Source of the DNA: Rhizobium anhuiense
GTDB lineage: Bacteria > Pseudomonadota > Alphaproteobacteria > Rhizobiales > Rhizobiaceae
Assembly: GCF_003985145.1 (NCBI RefSeq)
Contig: NZ_ML133525.1
Coordinates: forward strand, 186,001-250,000
DNA length: 64,000 nucleotides
Direction: 5' to 3'
The first letter of the stretch is position 1. Every line of letters begins with the position of its first letter. The notes below the pieces were generated by a model. The model did not search any database. It worked only from the letters and a program-made list of their open reading frames with translations, and had not been told where the DNA came from. Positions 34,609-43,043 of this stretch are shown one piece after another. Made by a program: the position numbers and the translations under genes.

Positions 34609-35325
34609 ATGTCTTTGCAGCATGTGGTCGTCATCGGAGGTTCTTCCGGCATCGGCCTCGCCACGGCGACATTACTTTTGAAACAAGGATATAGGGTCAC
34701 TATTGCAGGCCGTGACGGCGAAAAACTCGCGGCGGTCAAGGCTTCGCTCGATGGCAATCTGCGCAGCCTGGTGCTCGATGCGACGCAGCTTTCCACGCTC
34801 GGGGAGGCTTTTGGCGGGATCGGCGCGTTCGACCATCTGGTGCTGGCGATGGGCAGCGGCCATGGCGCCGGACCTTTTGCATCGCTCGATATGGCGGATC
34901 TGCTTGCCGGGTTCCAGACCAAGCTCATTCCGCATGCCGCGGTAACCCAGGCGGCGTTGCCGCTGTTGCAGCCGGGCGGCAGCATCACTTTCGTTTCGGC
35001 GGTCAGCGCGCAGGCCGCGATGCCCGGTACGGCTGGGCTTGCTGCCGTCAATGCCGGCATCGAGGCGATGGTGCCGGTGCTGGCGGCCGAGTTGAAGCCG
35101 TTGCGTGTCAACGGCGTTTCCCCTGGGGTCGTCGATACGCCTTGGTGGAGTTTCCTGCCGCCTGAGCAGCGCGGCAGCGTCTTTGCGGATTTCGCAGGCC
35201 GCACACCGGTCGGCCGTGTCGGCAGGCCGGAGGATATTGCGGAGGCGATAGCCTTCCTGGTCGGAAACACCTTCATGAGCGGCCATATCATCACCTGCGA
35301 TGGCGGCGTGCGTCTTGGCGCCTGA
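34609..35325 (+). CDS. SDR-family protein lacking the catalytic Tyr-Lys pair
   Basis: A 238-residue short-chain dehydrogenase/reductase fold with cofactor loop GGSSGIGLATA at about residues 10-20, Arg38 area suited to NADP(H), and the usual C-terminal VSPGVVDTPWW and GRPEDIAEAIAFLV. The Ser region SAVSAQAA is followed by GTAGLAAVNAGIEAM where active enzymes have YxxxK, so both Tyr and Lys are replaced (Leu and Asn by alignment). AAGGAGCAG precedes the ATG. Probably controlled by the divergent XRE regulator. Confidence 0.85.
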   Translation: MSLQHVVVIGGSSGIGLATATLLLKQGYRVTIAGRDGEKLAAVKASLDGNLRSLVLDATQLSTLGEAFGGIGAFDHLVLAMGSGHGAGPFASLDMADLLAGFQTKLIPHAAVTQAALPLLQPGGSITFVSAVSAQAAMPGTAGLAAVNAGIEAMVPVLAAELKPLRVNGVSPGVVDTPWWSFLPPEQRGSVFADFAGRTPVGRVGRPEDIAEAIAFLVGNTFMSGHIITCDGGVRLGA

Positions 35326-35350
35326 GGCAGGTAAATTCAAACCGGAGAGG

Positions 35351-36406
35351 TCATGCGCCGTGCAGGGCGCCTGGCCCCAATGGCGACACGGCTGCGACCT
35401 TTCGATCACGTGATGCGGCGGCAAGCCTTTCCTCGGCGCTGCGGGCGATTGCCTGCAGGTCGCGCGGCTTGCCTGATATCTTCTCCATGGCGGCGATGAC
35501 GACATCGGTTGCGAGGTAGTCCGGCTTATGGCCGACGCCGCGAACGGTGATGAGTTCGGAGCCCGATATGTCGCGGGCAAGGCCGCGCGAATGCAGGTGC
35601 TCCCAGACGATCTCGTCGCGGTCGCCTGTTATGATGACGGTCGGCGCGGTGATCTGCGAGTAGAGCGGCGACTGTTCCTTCACATAGGCCAGCAGTCTTT
35701 TGAAATCGGCGGCGTTGTTGTGGAAGGCGCGGGGCCGCAGCACCAGTGACGGGCCGGTTTTTTCGATATAGTCGGCCGGGCGCGGATTGGGGCGGAAGAC
35801 GTTCAGCGTGCCGCGCTCCAGGCGGCTCAGCCCGAGCGGCACGACGATCGCATGGTTGAAGAGCCAGCCGACGACCGGCACGGTTGCGACATGATAATAC
35901 CAGTCGATGCCGCCCGGCCATGGATGGGTGGCGGGTGCGAGGAACAGCAGGCCCGATGTCTTATCGGGATGGCGCAGGCCGAAGGCGGCGGTGATCGCGC
36001 CGCCGAAGGAATGGCCGACAATGATCGCCTTCTCGATGCCGCGCTTTTCCATCAGCCTGGCGATCGCATCGGCCTGGCCGGAGGGAACGGCGTTCTCAGG
36101 GCCGCCGCGCTCGGAATAACCGTGACCGGGACGATCGACGAACAGCATTTCCGCCCGGCCTTCGAGTGCTGCGCGAAAGGCGACGACCTGGTCGAGCAGA
36201 TTGCCGCTGGCGCCATGAATGAAGACAAGCGGCGGCAGATCCGCATTTTCGGGACGCTTTATGTGGACGGCATTCATGCAGTAGCCGCCGACATCCGTCA
36301 GTTCGCCGATATTGGGATAGGCGTGTTCGAATTGCCGCGCCTTATAGGATGAGTAACCGATGGCGGCGGCGAGCGGGGCGAGAAGAGCGGAAACTTCTGC
36401 AAGCAT
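35351..36406 (-). CDS. Alpha/beta hydrolase
   Basis: A 351-residue protein. Residues 1-20 are hydrophobic and may anchor it in the membrane. The fold spans about 55-320 with oxyanion region FIHGASGNLLDQ, nucleophile elbow GHSFGG (Ser at about residue 133), DRPGHGYSER and the terminal His in VRGVGHKPDY. The Asp acid is probably in TGDRDEIV. Substrate unknown; sequence style is that of haloperoxidase/epoxide hydrolase relatives. It is convergent with the SDR gene. Confidence 0.86.
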   Translation of the reverse strand: MLAEVSALLAPLAAAIGYSSYKARQFEHAYPNIGELTDVGGYCMNAVHIKRPENADLPPLVFIHGASGNLLDQVVAFRAALEGRAEMLFVDRPGHGYSERGGPENAVPSGQADAIARLMEKRGIEKAIIVGHSFGGAITAAFGLRHPDKTSGLLFLAPATHPWPGGIDWYYHVATVPVVGWLFNHAIVVPLGLSRLERGTLNVFRPNPRPADYIEKTGPSLVLRPRAFHNNAADFKRLLAYVKEQSPLYSQITAPTVIITGDRDEIVWEHLHSRGLARDISGSELITVRGVGHKPDYLATDVVIAAMEKISGKPRDLQAIARSAEERLAAASRDRKVAAVSPLGPGALHGA

Positions 36407-36524
36407 GATGTTAACAACGAGCGACAGTTGCGGGATGAGCTGCGGGCGAACAAACCGCTACATCATTCCCTCTATATTCTAAAATTGCGCGACGTGATCC
36501 GACGTCAAGATGTCAGCCCGGGAA

Positions 36525-37139
36525 TCAGGTGCGGTTGCCCGCGAGTTTTTCGGCAAGCGTGTTGACCTGTTCCTGCGCGGTGCGTTCGGCGGGATAGACA
36601 TCGAGGAAACGCTCCCAGGCCTTCAAGGTCAGTTGGTCGTTGCCGGAATTGCTGAGAATCGCCGCCATGCCGGAGAGTGCGCCGAAATGGCGCGGCTCGA
36701 GATCGAGCACACGTTCGATGTCGGACATCGACTTGCGATAATTGCCCATGACGAAATTCAGCGTGGCACGGCGGTTCCAGCTTTCGGCATAATCGGGCTT
36801 CAGCGCGATCGCCTCGTCGAGGAAGTCGAGGGCAGCCGGATTGCGCTTTTCCTCGATCGCCTTGTCGGCCCACTGCATCAGCAGATTGATGGTGGCGCTG
36901 CCGGAATCGTTCCATTCCATGCGGATTTCATTGGCGATGCTGCTGGCCTTGTCGGGGTCGCGCTCACGCTTCAACTGGCTGAAGAGCTGGTCGAGGTGCT
37001 GCTTCGGCGAACTGCTGACATCCGTCTGTTCGACGATGACGTCCTTTTCCGCGGCGGTGGCCGGAAAAGTGGCGGAGAGGAGAATGAGGGCGAGCGGCAG
37101 CGCCGCTGATGTCAAAGCAAAAAAGCGCATGGCGGACAT
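36525..37139 (-). CDS. Exported tetratricopeptide-repeat protein
   Basis: A 204-residue protein with a signal peptide (FFALTSAALPLALILLSAT, cleavage after ATA near residue 30) and at least three TPR motifs between about 75 and 190 (ALDFLDEAIALKPDYAESWN, SDIERVLDLEPRHFGALSG, AWERFLDVYPAERTAQEQ). Probably a periplasmic protein-interaction scaffold; partners unknown. Start at 37139 or 37130. Confidence 0.83.
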   Translation of the reverse strand: MSAMRFFALTSAALPLALILLSATFPATAAEKDVIVEQTDVSSSPKQHLDQLFSQLKRERDPDKASSIANEIRMEWNDSGSATINLLMQWADKAIEEKRNPAALDFLDEAIALKPDYAESWNRRATLNFVMGNYRKSMSDIERVLDLEPRHFGALSGMAAILSNSGNDQLTLKAWERFLDVYPAERTAQEQVNTLAEKLAGNRT

Positions 37140-37251
37140 ATTAGCCCGCCAACGCCGAAGATCAAACAAATTTGACGTGATCACCATAGTGACCCACCGG
37201 ATATATCCGCCGGCGCAAGCTCACGCGGCGCGGCGATCCGGATGCGCGAAA

Positions 37252-37377
37252 TCAGCCCTGACGAGCCTTGTAGCGCGGGTTCAGCTTGTTGATGATGTAG
37301 ATGCGGCCCTTGCGGCGAACCAGACGGTTGTCACGGTGACGAGCCTTGAGCGACTTGAGCGAATTCTTGATCTTCAT
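37252..37377 (-). CDS. rpmJ: 50S ribosomal protein L36, cysteine-free form
   Basis: A 41-residue basic protein beginning [20 protein letters not shown] and ending with the L36 signature [13 protein letters not shown]. The canonical zinc-binding L36 has three Cys and a His; this one has no Cys, so it is the zinc-independent type. It is too short for ordinary gene cut-offs but the match is unambiguous. It stands alone between the TPR gene and the purK terminator. Confidence 0.95.
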   Translation of the reverse strand: MKIKNSLKSLKARHRDNRLVRRKGRIYIINKLNPRYKARQG

Positions 37378-37430
37378 TTTTCTGATCCGCGATCTCTATG
37401 GGGGAATTCACATTCGCCCGTATCTTTAAC

Positions 37431-37460
37431 AATCAAAAGCGCGCCATCGGGCGCGCTCTT
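37431..37460 (-). terminator. Rho-independent terminator, probably of purEK
   Basis: On the minus strand AGCGCGCC, a CGAT loop and GGCGCGCT are followed by TTTGATTG. It lies about 80 bases past the purK stop and just upstream of rpmJ. Confidence 0.75.
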
Positions 37461-37541
37461 TAGGTGGGGGAGCAGATACCTCTTCACCTTTTCCATGTCA
37501 ACCGCATGAAGGTGTTTTTCCCAAGGCGTCGCGGTGTTTTC

Positions 37542-38618
37542 TCAAGCCGAAACCGGTGATTTCGGCGTCAAGGTGGTGACGTGGCCCATCTTGCGGCCGG
37601 AGCGCCACTCGGTCTTGCCATAGAGATGAACCAGCGTATCGGGACGCTGCAACCAGTCGGGAACGGCAAGGATATCGTCGCCGATCAGGTTCTGCATGAC
37701 GCAGTCGGAATGGCGCTCGCCATTGCCGAGCGGCAGGCCGGCGACGGCGCGGATATGCTGCTCGAACTGGCTGACGACGCAGGCGGCTTCCGTCCAGTGA
37801 CCGGAGTTGTGGACACGCGGCGCCATCTCGTTGGCGATCAGACCACCGTCGCGCAGCACGAAGAATTCGATGCCGATGACGCCGACATAGTTCAAGGCGG
37901 CGAGGATCTTTTCGGCCGATCGGCGCGCAATATCCGCCGTCGCTGGCGAGATCGTAGCGGGAACCGTCGAGGTGTGAAGGATGCCGCTGCGGTGGACATT
38001 CTCGGCGGGATCGAAGCAGACGACCGTGCCGTCGGTGGCCCGCGCGGCGATGATCGAGACCTCGCGCTCGAAGGCGACGAAACTTTCGAGGATGAGCGGC
38101 ACGCCGCCGAGCGCGGCATATGCGCCATCTGCGCTGTCGGCGACGGAGCGGAAAACCATCTGGCCCTTGCCGTCATAACCGAGACGGCGCGTCTTCAGCA
38201 CGCCCTGACCGCCGAAATCCTTCAGTGCCATCTCGAGATCGGCCTGGCTGTCGACCGCATGGAAGCGGGCGGTCGATATGCCGCAGCCATTGAGAAAGCG
38301 CTTTTCGACGAGGCGGTCCTGGGCGGCTTCCAGTGCCTTCGGCGGCGGATAGACGGACACGCTCGCCGAGAGCGTCTCGGCAGCTGCGACGGGCACGTTC
38401 TCGAATTCGTAGGTGACGACATCGCAGATATCAGCGAGTTCGGCGAGTGCCGCCGGCTCGTCATAGGCGGCGGTAATCTGCCGGTTGGCGAGCTGGGCGG
38501 CCGGGCAGTCCGCCTGCGGCTCGAGGATGACCGTGCGAAAATTCAATCTGGCGGCGGCAATGGCCAGCATGCGGCCAAGCTGGCCGCCGCCGATAATGCC
38601 GATCGTTCTTGCCGTCAT
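37542..38618 (-). CDS. purK: N5-carboxyaminoimidazole ribonucleotide synthase
   Basis: A 358-residue ATP-grasp enzyme adding bicarbonate to aminoimidazole ribonucleotide in purine synthesis. The N-terminal [43 protein letters not shown] and the ATP-grasp end [20 protein letters not shown] are diagnostic. The ATG at 38618 overlaps the purE TGA (ATGA), so the two are translationally coupled. Confidence 0.95.
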   Translation of the reverse strand: MTARTIGIIGGGQLGRMLAIAAARLNFRTVILEPQADCPAAQLANRQITAAYDEPAALAELADICDVVTYEFENVPVAAAETLSASVSVYPPPKALEAAQDRLVEKRFLNGCGISTARFHAVDSQADLEMALKDFGGQGVLKTRRLGYDGKGQMVFRSVADSADGAYAALGGVPLILESFVAFEREVSIIAARATDGTVVCFDPAENVHRSGILHTSTVPATISPATADIARRSAEKILAALNYVGVIGIEFFVLRDGGLIANEMAPRVHNSGHWTEAACVVSQFEQHIRAVAGLPLGNGERHSDCVMQNLIGDDILAVPDWLQRPDTLVHLYGKTEWRSGRKMGHVTTLTPKSPVSA

Positions 38619-39109
38619 AGGTCGTCCATCGGGTATTCGGCGACGGCAGCACTCTGGCGCTCGCGCCATTCGTCGAGCCGGTCGGCGATTTCTTCGTCGG
38701 AAAGGGCAAGGACGGCGGCGGCGAGAAGGGCGGCATTGACCGCGCCGGCCTTGCCGATGGCGAGCGTGCCCACCGGAATGCCGGCCGGCATCTGCACGAT
38801 GGAAAGAAGGCTGTCCTGGCCGGACATGGTCTTTGACTGGACCGGCACGCCGAAGACCGGCAGCGGCGTCATCGATGCGGCCATACCCGGCAGGTGGGCA
38901 GCGCCGCCGGCGCCGGCGATGATGACCTTGAAGCCCTCAGCCCGCGCTCCCTTGGCGAAATTGACCAGCCGGTCGGGTGTGCGGTGCGCCGAAATGATGC
39001 GCGCATCGTAAGGGATCTCAAGCGCCTCCAGCGTGTCGGCGGCGTTCTTCATGGTCTCCCAGTCGGACTGGCTGCCCATGATGATGGCGACGGGCGGTCT
39101 GTCTGTCAT
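38615..39109 (-). CDS. purE: N5-carboxyaminoimidazole ribonucleotide mutase
   Basis: A 164-residue enzyme moving the carboxyl group made by PurK to carbon. It starts [14 protein letters not shown], with the active-site [10 protein letters not shown] and [15 protein letters not shown]. It is the class I, PurK-dependent form, as expected from the adjacent purK. The preceding DUF465 gene lies only 18 bases downstream of its start, so the three genes are on one strand but read in the order DUF465 last is not possible; purE is followed by purK. Confidence 0.95.
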   Translation of the reverse strand: MTDRPPVAIIMGSQSDWETMKNAADTLEALEIPYDARIISAHRTPDRLVNFAKGARAEGFKVIIAGAGGAAHLPGMAASMTPLPVFGVPVQSKTMSGQDSLLSIVQMPAGIPVGTLAIGKAGAVNAALLAAAVLALSDEEIADRLDEWRERQSAAVAEYPMDDL

Positions 39110-39127
39110 CGTTGCTGCTATTCCCTC

Positions 39128-39331
39128 TCAGGCGATGATGTCAGGGATGATCTGATCTTCCAGCTTGGAGAGCCTGTCCTTGATGACGAGCTTCTTCTTT
39201 TTCATACGCTGGATCCGCAGAGCATCGCATCCGGTCTGGATCATGGCGTTGATCGCGGCGTCGAAATCCTCATGCTCCTGACGCAGACGCGCCACTGTGA
39301 GCCTGATTTCCGCCTGTTCCTGATCGGCCAT
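39128..39331 (-). CDS. DUF465 (YdcH-like) small coiled-coil protein, minus-strand copy
   Basis: A 67-residue helical, highly charged protein (RLRQEHEDFDAAINAMIQTG, RMKKKKLVIKDRLSKLEDQI) matching DUF465/YdcH. Its stop lies 18 bases upstream of the purE start, so it is probably the first gene of a DUF465-purE-purK transcript. The start at 39331 (MADQEQ) is preferred over one two codons upstream. Function unknown. Confidence 0.85.
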   Translation of the reverse strand: MADQEQAEIRLTVARLRQEHEDFDAAINAMIQTGCDALRIQRMKKKKLVIKDRLSKLEDQIIPDIIA

Positions 39332-39559
39332 ATGCAATCCCCGTTATCGTCCTCGGACCTTGTCCGATCTGCCGATGATTTCCGCAAGCTCCTATCACCA
39401 AATACAGGTAACGGCTAGTTAGTCTTGATCATGAAATTGCCATCCAGTCTTCATCTTTTGGCCTTCGACAAGCCTTCAAAAATATGTCACAGTCCCCGCC
39501 GTTGACACCTTGATCCCCGACGATGATGGCCGGGGAGGGTAAGAGGAAGGAAGGGTCAT

Positions 39560-39733
39560 ATGACTGTTCAAGCTCATCTTGAGTCACTCCAGAAAAAGCA
39601 TGTTGCTCTCGAGGAGGAGTTGCACACGCTCAGAACATCTCCCTCTATTTCCGATACGGAACTTGCCGAGTGCAAGCGCCGCAAGCTGCGCATCAAGGAC
39701 GAGATTCAGCGTCTTAAGTCATCCGTCCACTGA
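39560..39733 (+). CDS. DUF465 (YdcH-like) small coiled-coil protein, plus-strand copy
   Basis: A 57-residue frame encoding MTVQAHLESLQKKHVALEEE and ending in IKDEIQRLKSSVH. It has the same heptad pattern and LKxKDE-type end as the DUF465 protein transcribed divergently 230 bp away. GGAAGGAAGGG lies just before the ATG. It is short enough to be missed by most gene finders, but codon use, the ribosome binding site and the terminator 100 bp downstream support it. Confidence 0.85.
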   Translation: MTVQAHLESLQKKHVALEEELHTLRTSPSISDTELAECKRRKLRIKDEIQRLKSSVH

Positions 39734-39830
39734 TCTTCCCAAGGGTCGCCGGACGATCATCTTGCGCAAAGAGGTAAATCCATCCATTCCGCCTAAAATC
39801 AGCAAGAACCGGTGATCACACACTCGATTT

Positions 39831-39880
39831 GCGCCAGTCCGATGCCCGCCGCATCGCGGCTGGCGCTTTTGGTTCGTCAA
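39831..39880 (+). terminator. Hairpin terminator after the plus-strand DUF465 gene
   Basis: GCGCCAG...GATGC pairs with GCATC...CTGGCGC around a CCGCC loop, followed by TTTTGG. About 100 bp past the stop. Confidence 0.65.
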
Positions 39881-39925
39881 GCTTCAAAGGGTCTGATGAT
39901 CCGCATCGAGTTTCCGGCCGGCATA

Positions 39926-40007
39926 ATTTTACCCTGAAGCGGAACTGCTCGGGATAAAATTATGCGATTCAAAGTGATAAAACGTCTTCAGAGACGCGTG
40001 ACGTGCA
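39926..40007. repeat. Two-hairpin palindrome with TTCAAAGTG linker, copy 2
   Basis: GCATAATTTTACCC pairs with GGGATAAAATTATGC, then the linker TTCAAAGTG (39968-39976) and a second hairpin AACGTCTTCAGAGACG. It abuts the stop of the ArsR gene. Same layout as the copy at 18778-18886 though hairpin A differs in sequence. Confidence 0.55.
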
Positions 40008-40268
40008 TCAGGCCCAGAATTGATCAAGCCATAAATTGAGCGTGTCGAAGCCGCGGTTGTTGACCGCGTAGATGCGCTTCGTGCCTTCGGATGTCACCGA
40101 AACAAGATTGCTGTCCAACAGCGCTTTCAGGTGTTGCGAAACGGCGGGGCGGCTGATCGGCAGACCCTCGGCGAGTTCATTGACCGTCCGTGGTGCGCGG
40201 CGCAGTTCCTCCAGCAGAAACCGCCGGTTCGGATCGGCAATCGCAGAGAAAGGGTCCGTGTTCGACAT
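40008..40268 (-). CDS. ArsR-family winged-helix regulator
   Basis: An 86-residue protein consisting only of the ArsR-type winged helix: FSAIADPNRRFLLEELRRAP, TVNELAEGLPISRPAVSQHL and a wing segment SVTSEGTKRIYAV. There is no Cys cluster for metals, so it is likely of the non-metal subgroup that usually sits before an SRPBCC gene; no such gene is adjacent here. The gene is enclosed by two copies of the TTCAAAGTG repeat. Confidence 0.86.
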   Translation of the reverse strand: MSNTDPFSAIADPNRRFLLEELRRAPRTVNELAEGLPISRPAVSQHLKALLDSNLVSVTSEGTKRIYAVNNRGFDTLNLWLDQFWA

Positions 40269-40309
40269 GGCGGGAACGCTACGTCAAACCGGGCGCTCCA
40301 GCAAGGAAA

Positions 40310-40386
40310 TTGTGCATTGCAGCGTGCGGCAATTCAAAGTGCTGCAGCGTTCCTCGCGCGTCTCAAAAGAAGCGCGGCGCTTCAGG
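40310..40386. repeat. Two-hairpin palindrome with TTCAAAGTG linker, degenerate copy 3
   Basis: The linker TTCAAAGTG (40333-40341) is followed by CTGCAGCG...CGCGCGTCT...AAGCGCGG.CGCTTCAG, a decayed form of hairpin B of the copy at 18778-18886. The hairpin A part is mostly lost. Confidence 0.5.
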
Positions 40387-40389
40387 GTT

Positions 40390-41154
40390 TCACCAACCAA
40401 GGCCCTCGCGCACGATCAGGAAGGCAGCGATCAGCGCCATCGCATACATGAAGGGATAGAAGATCTGTGGCCTCATGCGGCGCACGCACCATGCGCCGGC
40501 AAAGGTGGCGAGCGGGGCAAAGGGCAGGAGCGTCGCGGAGGTCGCAAGGTTCTGGGTGTCGAGTTGGCCGAGCGCGAAATAGGGGATCAGCTTGATGGCG
40601 TTGAGGATCGCAAAGAAGCGCACACTGGTGCCGGTATATTCGCGTGGCTGCAATTTGAGCGGCAGGGCATAGATCTGGAAGGGCGCGCCGCCGGCATGGG
40701 CGACGAAGCTGCCGTAGCCGGAAAATGTACCCCAGAGGCTGGCGGCCACCGGCCGCTGGCCGCGCGGCGGGATCACCTTGCCGGCGCCCGGGCCGAAATT
40801 ATTCCAGAAATAGCGCAGGCAGAAGAGGATGGTCATCGCGCCGATGACAATGCGCAGCATGCTGCCCGGAACGAGTGCCGAGGTCGCCCAGCCGAGCGCG
40901 ATGCCGAAGACTGCGCCCGGCAGCATGATCTTCAGCGTCGCCCAGTCGCCATGCTTGCGCCAGATGACGAGCGAGATCATGTCCATGAAGACCAGGATCG
41001 GCAACAGGATCGCCGCCGCTTCGACCGGCGAGACGACGAGGGCGAGGAAAGGCAAGCCGATCAGCGACAAAGCGTCGCCCATGCCGCCCTTTGCGAGGCC
41101 CACCAGCAGAACCGCGGGCACGGCGGCGTAGTAGAATGACAAATCCTGCGGCAT
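40390..41154 (-). CDS. TauE/SafE-family permease
   Basis: A 254-residue inner-membrane protein with about eight hydrophobic segments, starting VPAVLLVGLAKGGMGDALSL with the family GLxKGG motif and a second-repeat GTFSGYGSFVAHAGGAPFQIY. Family members are thought to export sulfite, sulfoacetate or other organic anions; the substrate is unknown. AGGAGGACG precedes the ATG at 41154. Divergent from the ThiE-like gene. Confidence 0.88.
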   Translation of the reverse strand: MPQDLSFYYAAVPAVLLVGLAKGGMGDALSLIGLPFLALVVSPVEAAAILLPILVFMDMISLVIWRKHGDWATLKIMLPGAVFGIALGWATSALVPGSMLRIVIGAMTILFCLRYFWNNFGPGAGKVIPPRGQRPVAASLWGTFSGYGSFVAHAGGAPFQIYALPLKLQPREYTGTSVRFFAILNAIKLIPYFALGQLDTQNLATSATLLPFAPLATFAGAWCVRRMRPQIFYPFMYAMALIAAFLIVREGLGW

Positions 41155-41261
41155 GCTTTCGACGTCCTCCTCTTGCAAGCCTCGTCTAACGGAACTACTC
41201 ACACAAAACGAGTGCGGATCCCTCATTTCGAAGGGGAATTCGCCGGAAACGGAAAGACCTC

Positions 41262-41915
41262 ATGACCGAACCGGAAAACCGCTGCCGCCTTGTGCTCATC
41301 GCACCTGATATTGCCGATGCCGATGAACAGGCAAAGATCGTCGCCGACGCGCTGAAGGGCGGCGACGTCGCTTCGGTGATCGTGCCGCAATACGGGCTCG
41401 ACGATGGCGCCTTCCAGAAACATGCCGAAAAGCTGGTGCCGCTGATCCAGGATGCCGGAGCGGCTGCGCTGATTTCAGGCGACAGCCGCGTCGCAGGCCG
41501 GGCGAAGGCCGATGGCCTGCATCTTTCCGGCAATGCTGAGGCGCTTTCGGAAGCGATCGACAAACACGCGCCGAAGCTGATCATCGGCGGCGGCAACGCG
41601 GCTGACCGCCACCACGCGCTGGAGATCGGCGAAGTCAGGCCGGACTATATCTTTTTCGGCAAGCTCGACGGCGACATCAAGCCGGAGGCGCATCCGAAGA
41701 ACCTTGCGCTCGGCGAATGGTGGGCCTCGATGATCGAGATTCCCTGTATCGTCATGGGCGGCACCGATCCGGCCTCGGCGCTTGCCGTTGCCGAGACCGG
41801 AGCGGAGTTCGTGGCGCTGCGGCTGGCGGTCTTCGGCGAGCCCGGCCGGGCGCCGTCGATCGTCGCCGAAATCAACGCGTTGCTTGACGAAAAAGCGCCA
41901 CGGTTTGAGGATTGA
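41262..41915 (+). CDS. Thiamine phosphate synthase-like protein
   Basis: A 217-residue TIM-barrel protein of the ThiE/TenI superfamily: LVLIAPDIADADEQ, ISGDSRVAGRAKADGLHLSG and C-terminal IPCIVMGGTDPASALAVAETGAEFVAL. The DGLHLS and GG phosphate-binding parts are recognisable, but the usual TxTK-type loop is replaced by FFGKLDGDIKPEAHPKN, so thiamine phosphate synthesis is uncertain. No other thi gene is near. It runs directly into the Sel1-repeat gene (10-base gap), implying an operon. Confidence 0.78.
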   Translation: MTEPENRCRLVLIAPDIADADEQAKIVADALKGGDVASVIVPQYGLDDGAFQKHAEKLVPLIQDAGAAALISGDSRVAGRAKADGLHLSGNAEALSEAIDKHAPKLIIGGGNAADRHHALEIGEVRPDYIFFGKLDGDIKPEAHPKNLALGEWWASMIEIPCIVMGGTDPASALAVAETGAEFVALRLAVFGEPGRAPSIVAEINALLDEKAPRFED

Positions 41916-41925
41916 AATCGCCCTC

Positions 41926-43008
41926 ATGCCGATCCCGCCCGTCCCCCTTTTGAAATTTGCCCTTGCCAGCGTGGCGGCTTTGGTTGCTGCCGGGCCGGAT
42001 GTCGCTTTGGCGCAGGCGCCGGACAGCGTCATCAGCCAGCCGGGCACGGCGCCGGCATCGACCTTCCGCACCGACCGGCCCACTGGCCCGGATGTCAAGC
42101 CCTCCGATGGTGTTGGCGTGTTCGACCGTATGGGCGCGAAGCTGCCGGACCTGCCGCCGGAAAAGGATTACAAGGGGCCGATCGACGAGGCTTACGGCGC
42201 CTTCCAGCGCGGTTATTACCTGACGGCAATGGACAAGGCGCTGCCGCGCGCCCAGCTCGGCGATCCGGCGGCGCAAACGCTGATCGGCGAAATCCTCTCG
42301 CAGGGCCTCGGCGTCAAGAAGGACGTGAAGAATGCCGCCTTCTGGTATGGCAAGGCGGCCGAAGGCGGCGATGCGGCAGCCATGTTCAAATATGCGCTGA
42401 TCCTGATGGAAGGCCAGGGCGTGCCGCGTGACAAGGTCAAGGCCGACGACTACATGCGCAAGGCGGCCGAGGCCGGCAATCCTTCAGCGGAGTTCAACTG
42501 GGCGCAGCTTCTCATCGCCGACAATCCCGGCGAGAAGGGGCTGAAGCTTGCGCTGCCGTTCTACGAGAAATCGGCCGAGCAGGGCATTGCCGATTCGCAA
42601 TATGCGGTGGCGCAGATCTATGCGACGCTGAAGGACCTGCCGGAGGAAAAGAAGCAGCTCGCCCGCGAGTGGATGGCGCGTGCGGCGCGCGCCGGCTTCG
42701 ACACCGCCCAGCTCGATCTCGGCATCTGGCTCGTCAATGGCGTCGGCGGACCGAAGGATTACGTCAAGGGTTTCGAATGGCTGAAACTTGCCGCCAATGG
42801 CGGCAATGTCGTGGCGCAGAACAAGCTCGCCCATCTCTACATCAACGCCATCGGCACGCCGCCCGATCCGATCGAGGCAGCGAAGTGGTACGTGCTGTCT
42901 CGGCGTGCCGGGCTTGCCGATCCGTCGCTTGAGGATTTCTATCTCGGTATCGAGGACGATCAGCAGAAGGCGGCGATCGAGGCCGCCAACAAGTTCCGGC
43001 GGCGATAG
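41926..43008 (+). CDS. Exported Sel1-repeat protein
   Basis: A 360-residue protein with signal peptide (LLKFALASVAALVAAGPDVALA, cleavage near residue 27) and about six Sel1-like repeats between 80 and 340, e.g. AQTLIGEILSQGLGVKKDVK, AAEGGDAAAMFKYALILMEG, AAEAGNPSAEFNWAQLLI. Such alpha/alpha repeats bind other proteins in the envelope. Start at 41926 chosen for the signal peptide; an open frame extends upstream inside the ThiE-like gene but is not natural. Convergent with the MCP-like gene. Confidence 0.86.
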   Translation: MPIPPVPLLKFALASVAALVAAGPDVALAQAPDSVISQPGTAPASTFRTDRPTGPDVKPSDGVGVFDRMGAKLPDLPPEKDYKGPIDEAYGAFQRGYYLTAMDKALPRAQLGDPAAQTLIGEILSQGLGVKKDVKNAAFWYGKAAEGGDAAAMFKYALILMEGQGVPRDKVKADDYMRKAAEAGNPSAEFNWAQLLIADNPGEKGLKLALPFYEKSAEQGIADSQYAVAQIYATLKDLPEEKKQLAREWMARAARAGFDTAQLDLGIWLVNGVGGPKDYVKGFEWLKLAANGGNVVAQNKLAHLYINAIGTPPDPIEAAKWYVLSRRAGLADPSLEDFYLGIEDDQQKAAIEAANKFRRR

Positions 43009-43018
43009 CGGCCCGACG

Positions 43019-43043
43019 CGACGCGCTTTAAAAAAGCGCGTCG
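43019..43043. terminator. Hairpin between convergent Sel1 and MCP-like genes
   Basis: An 11-bp perfect stem CGACGCGCTTT / AAAGCGCGTCG with a three-base loop. The TAA of the minus-strand gene lies at the loop edge. There is no T-run beyond the stem, so intrinsic termination is only likely, not certain. Confidence 0.45.

Noticed and set aside
39579..39815. A 78-codon plus-strand frame overlapping the second DUF465 gene
   Set aside because: The overlapping 57-codon frame has the ribosome binding site and DUF465 pattern; this one is out of frame.
26541..43008. Genomic island or prophage in the accessory stretch
   Set aside because: No integrase, transposase, tRNA boundary or shift in base composition was recognised; genes look like ordinary chromosomal metabolic genes.
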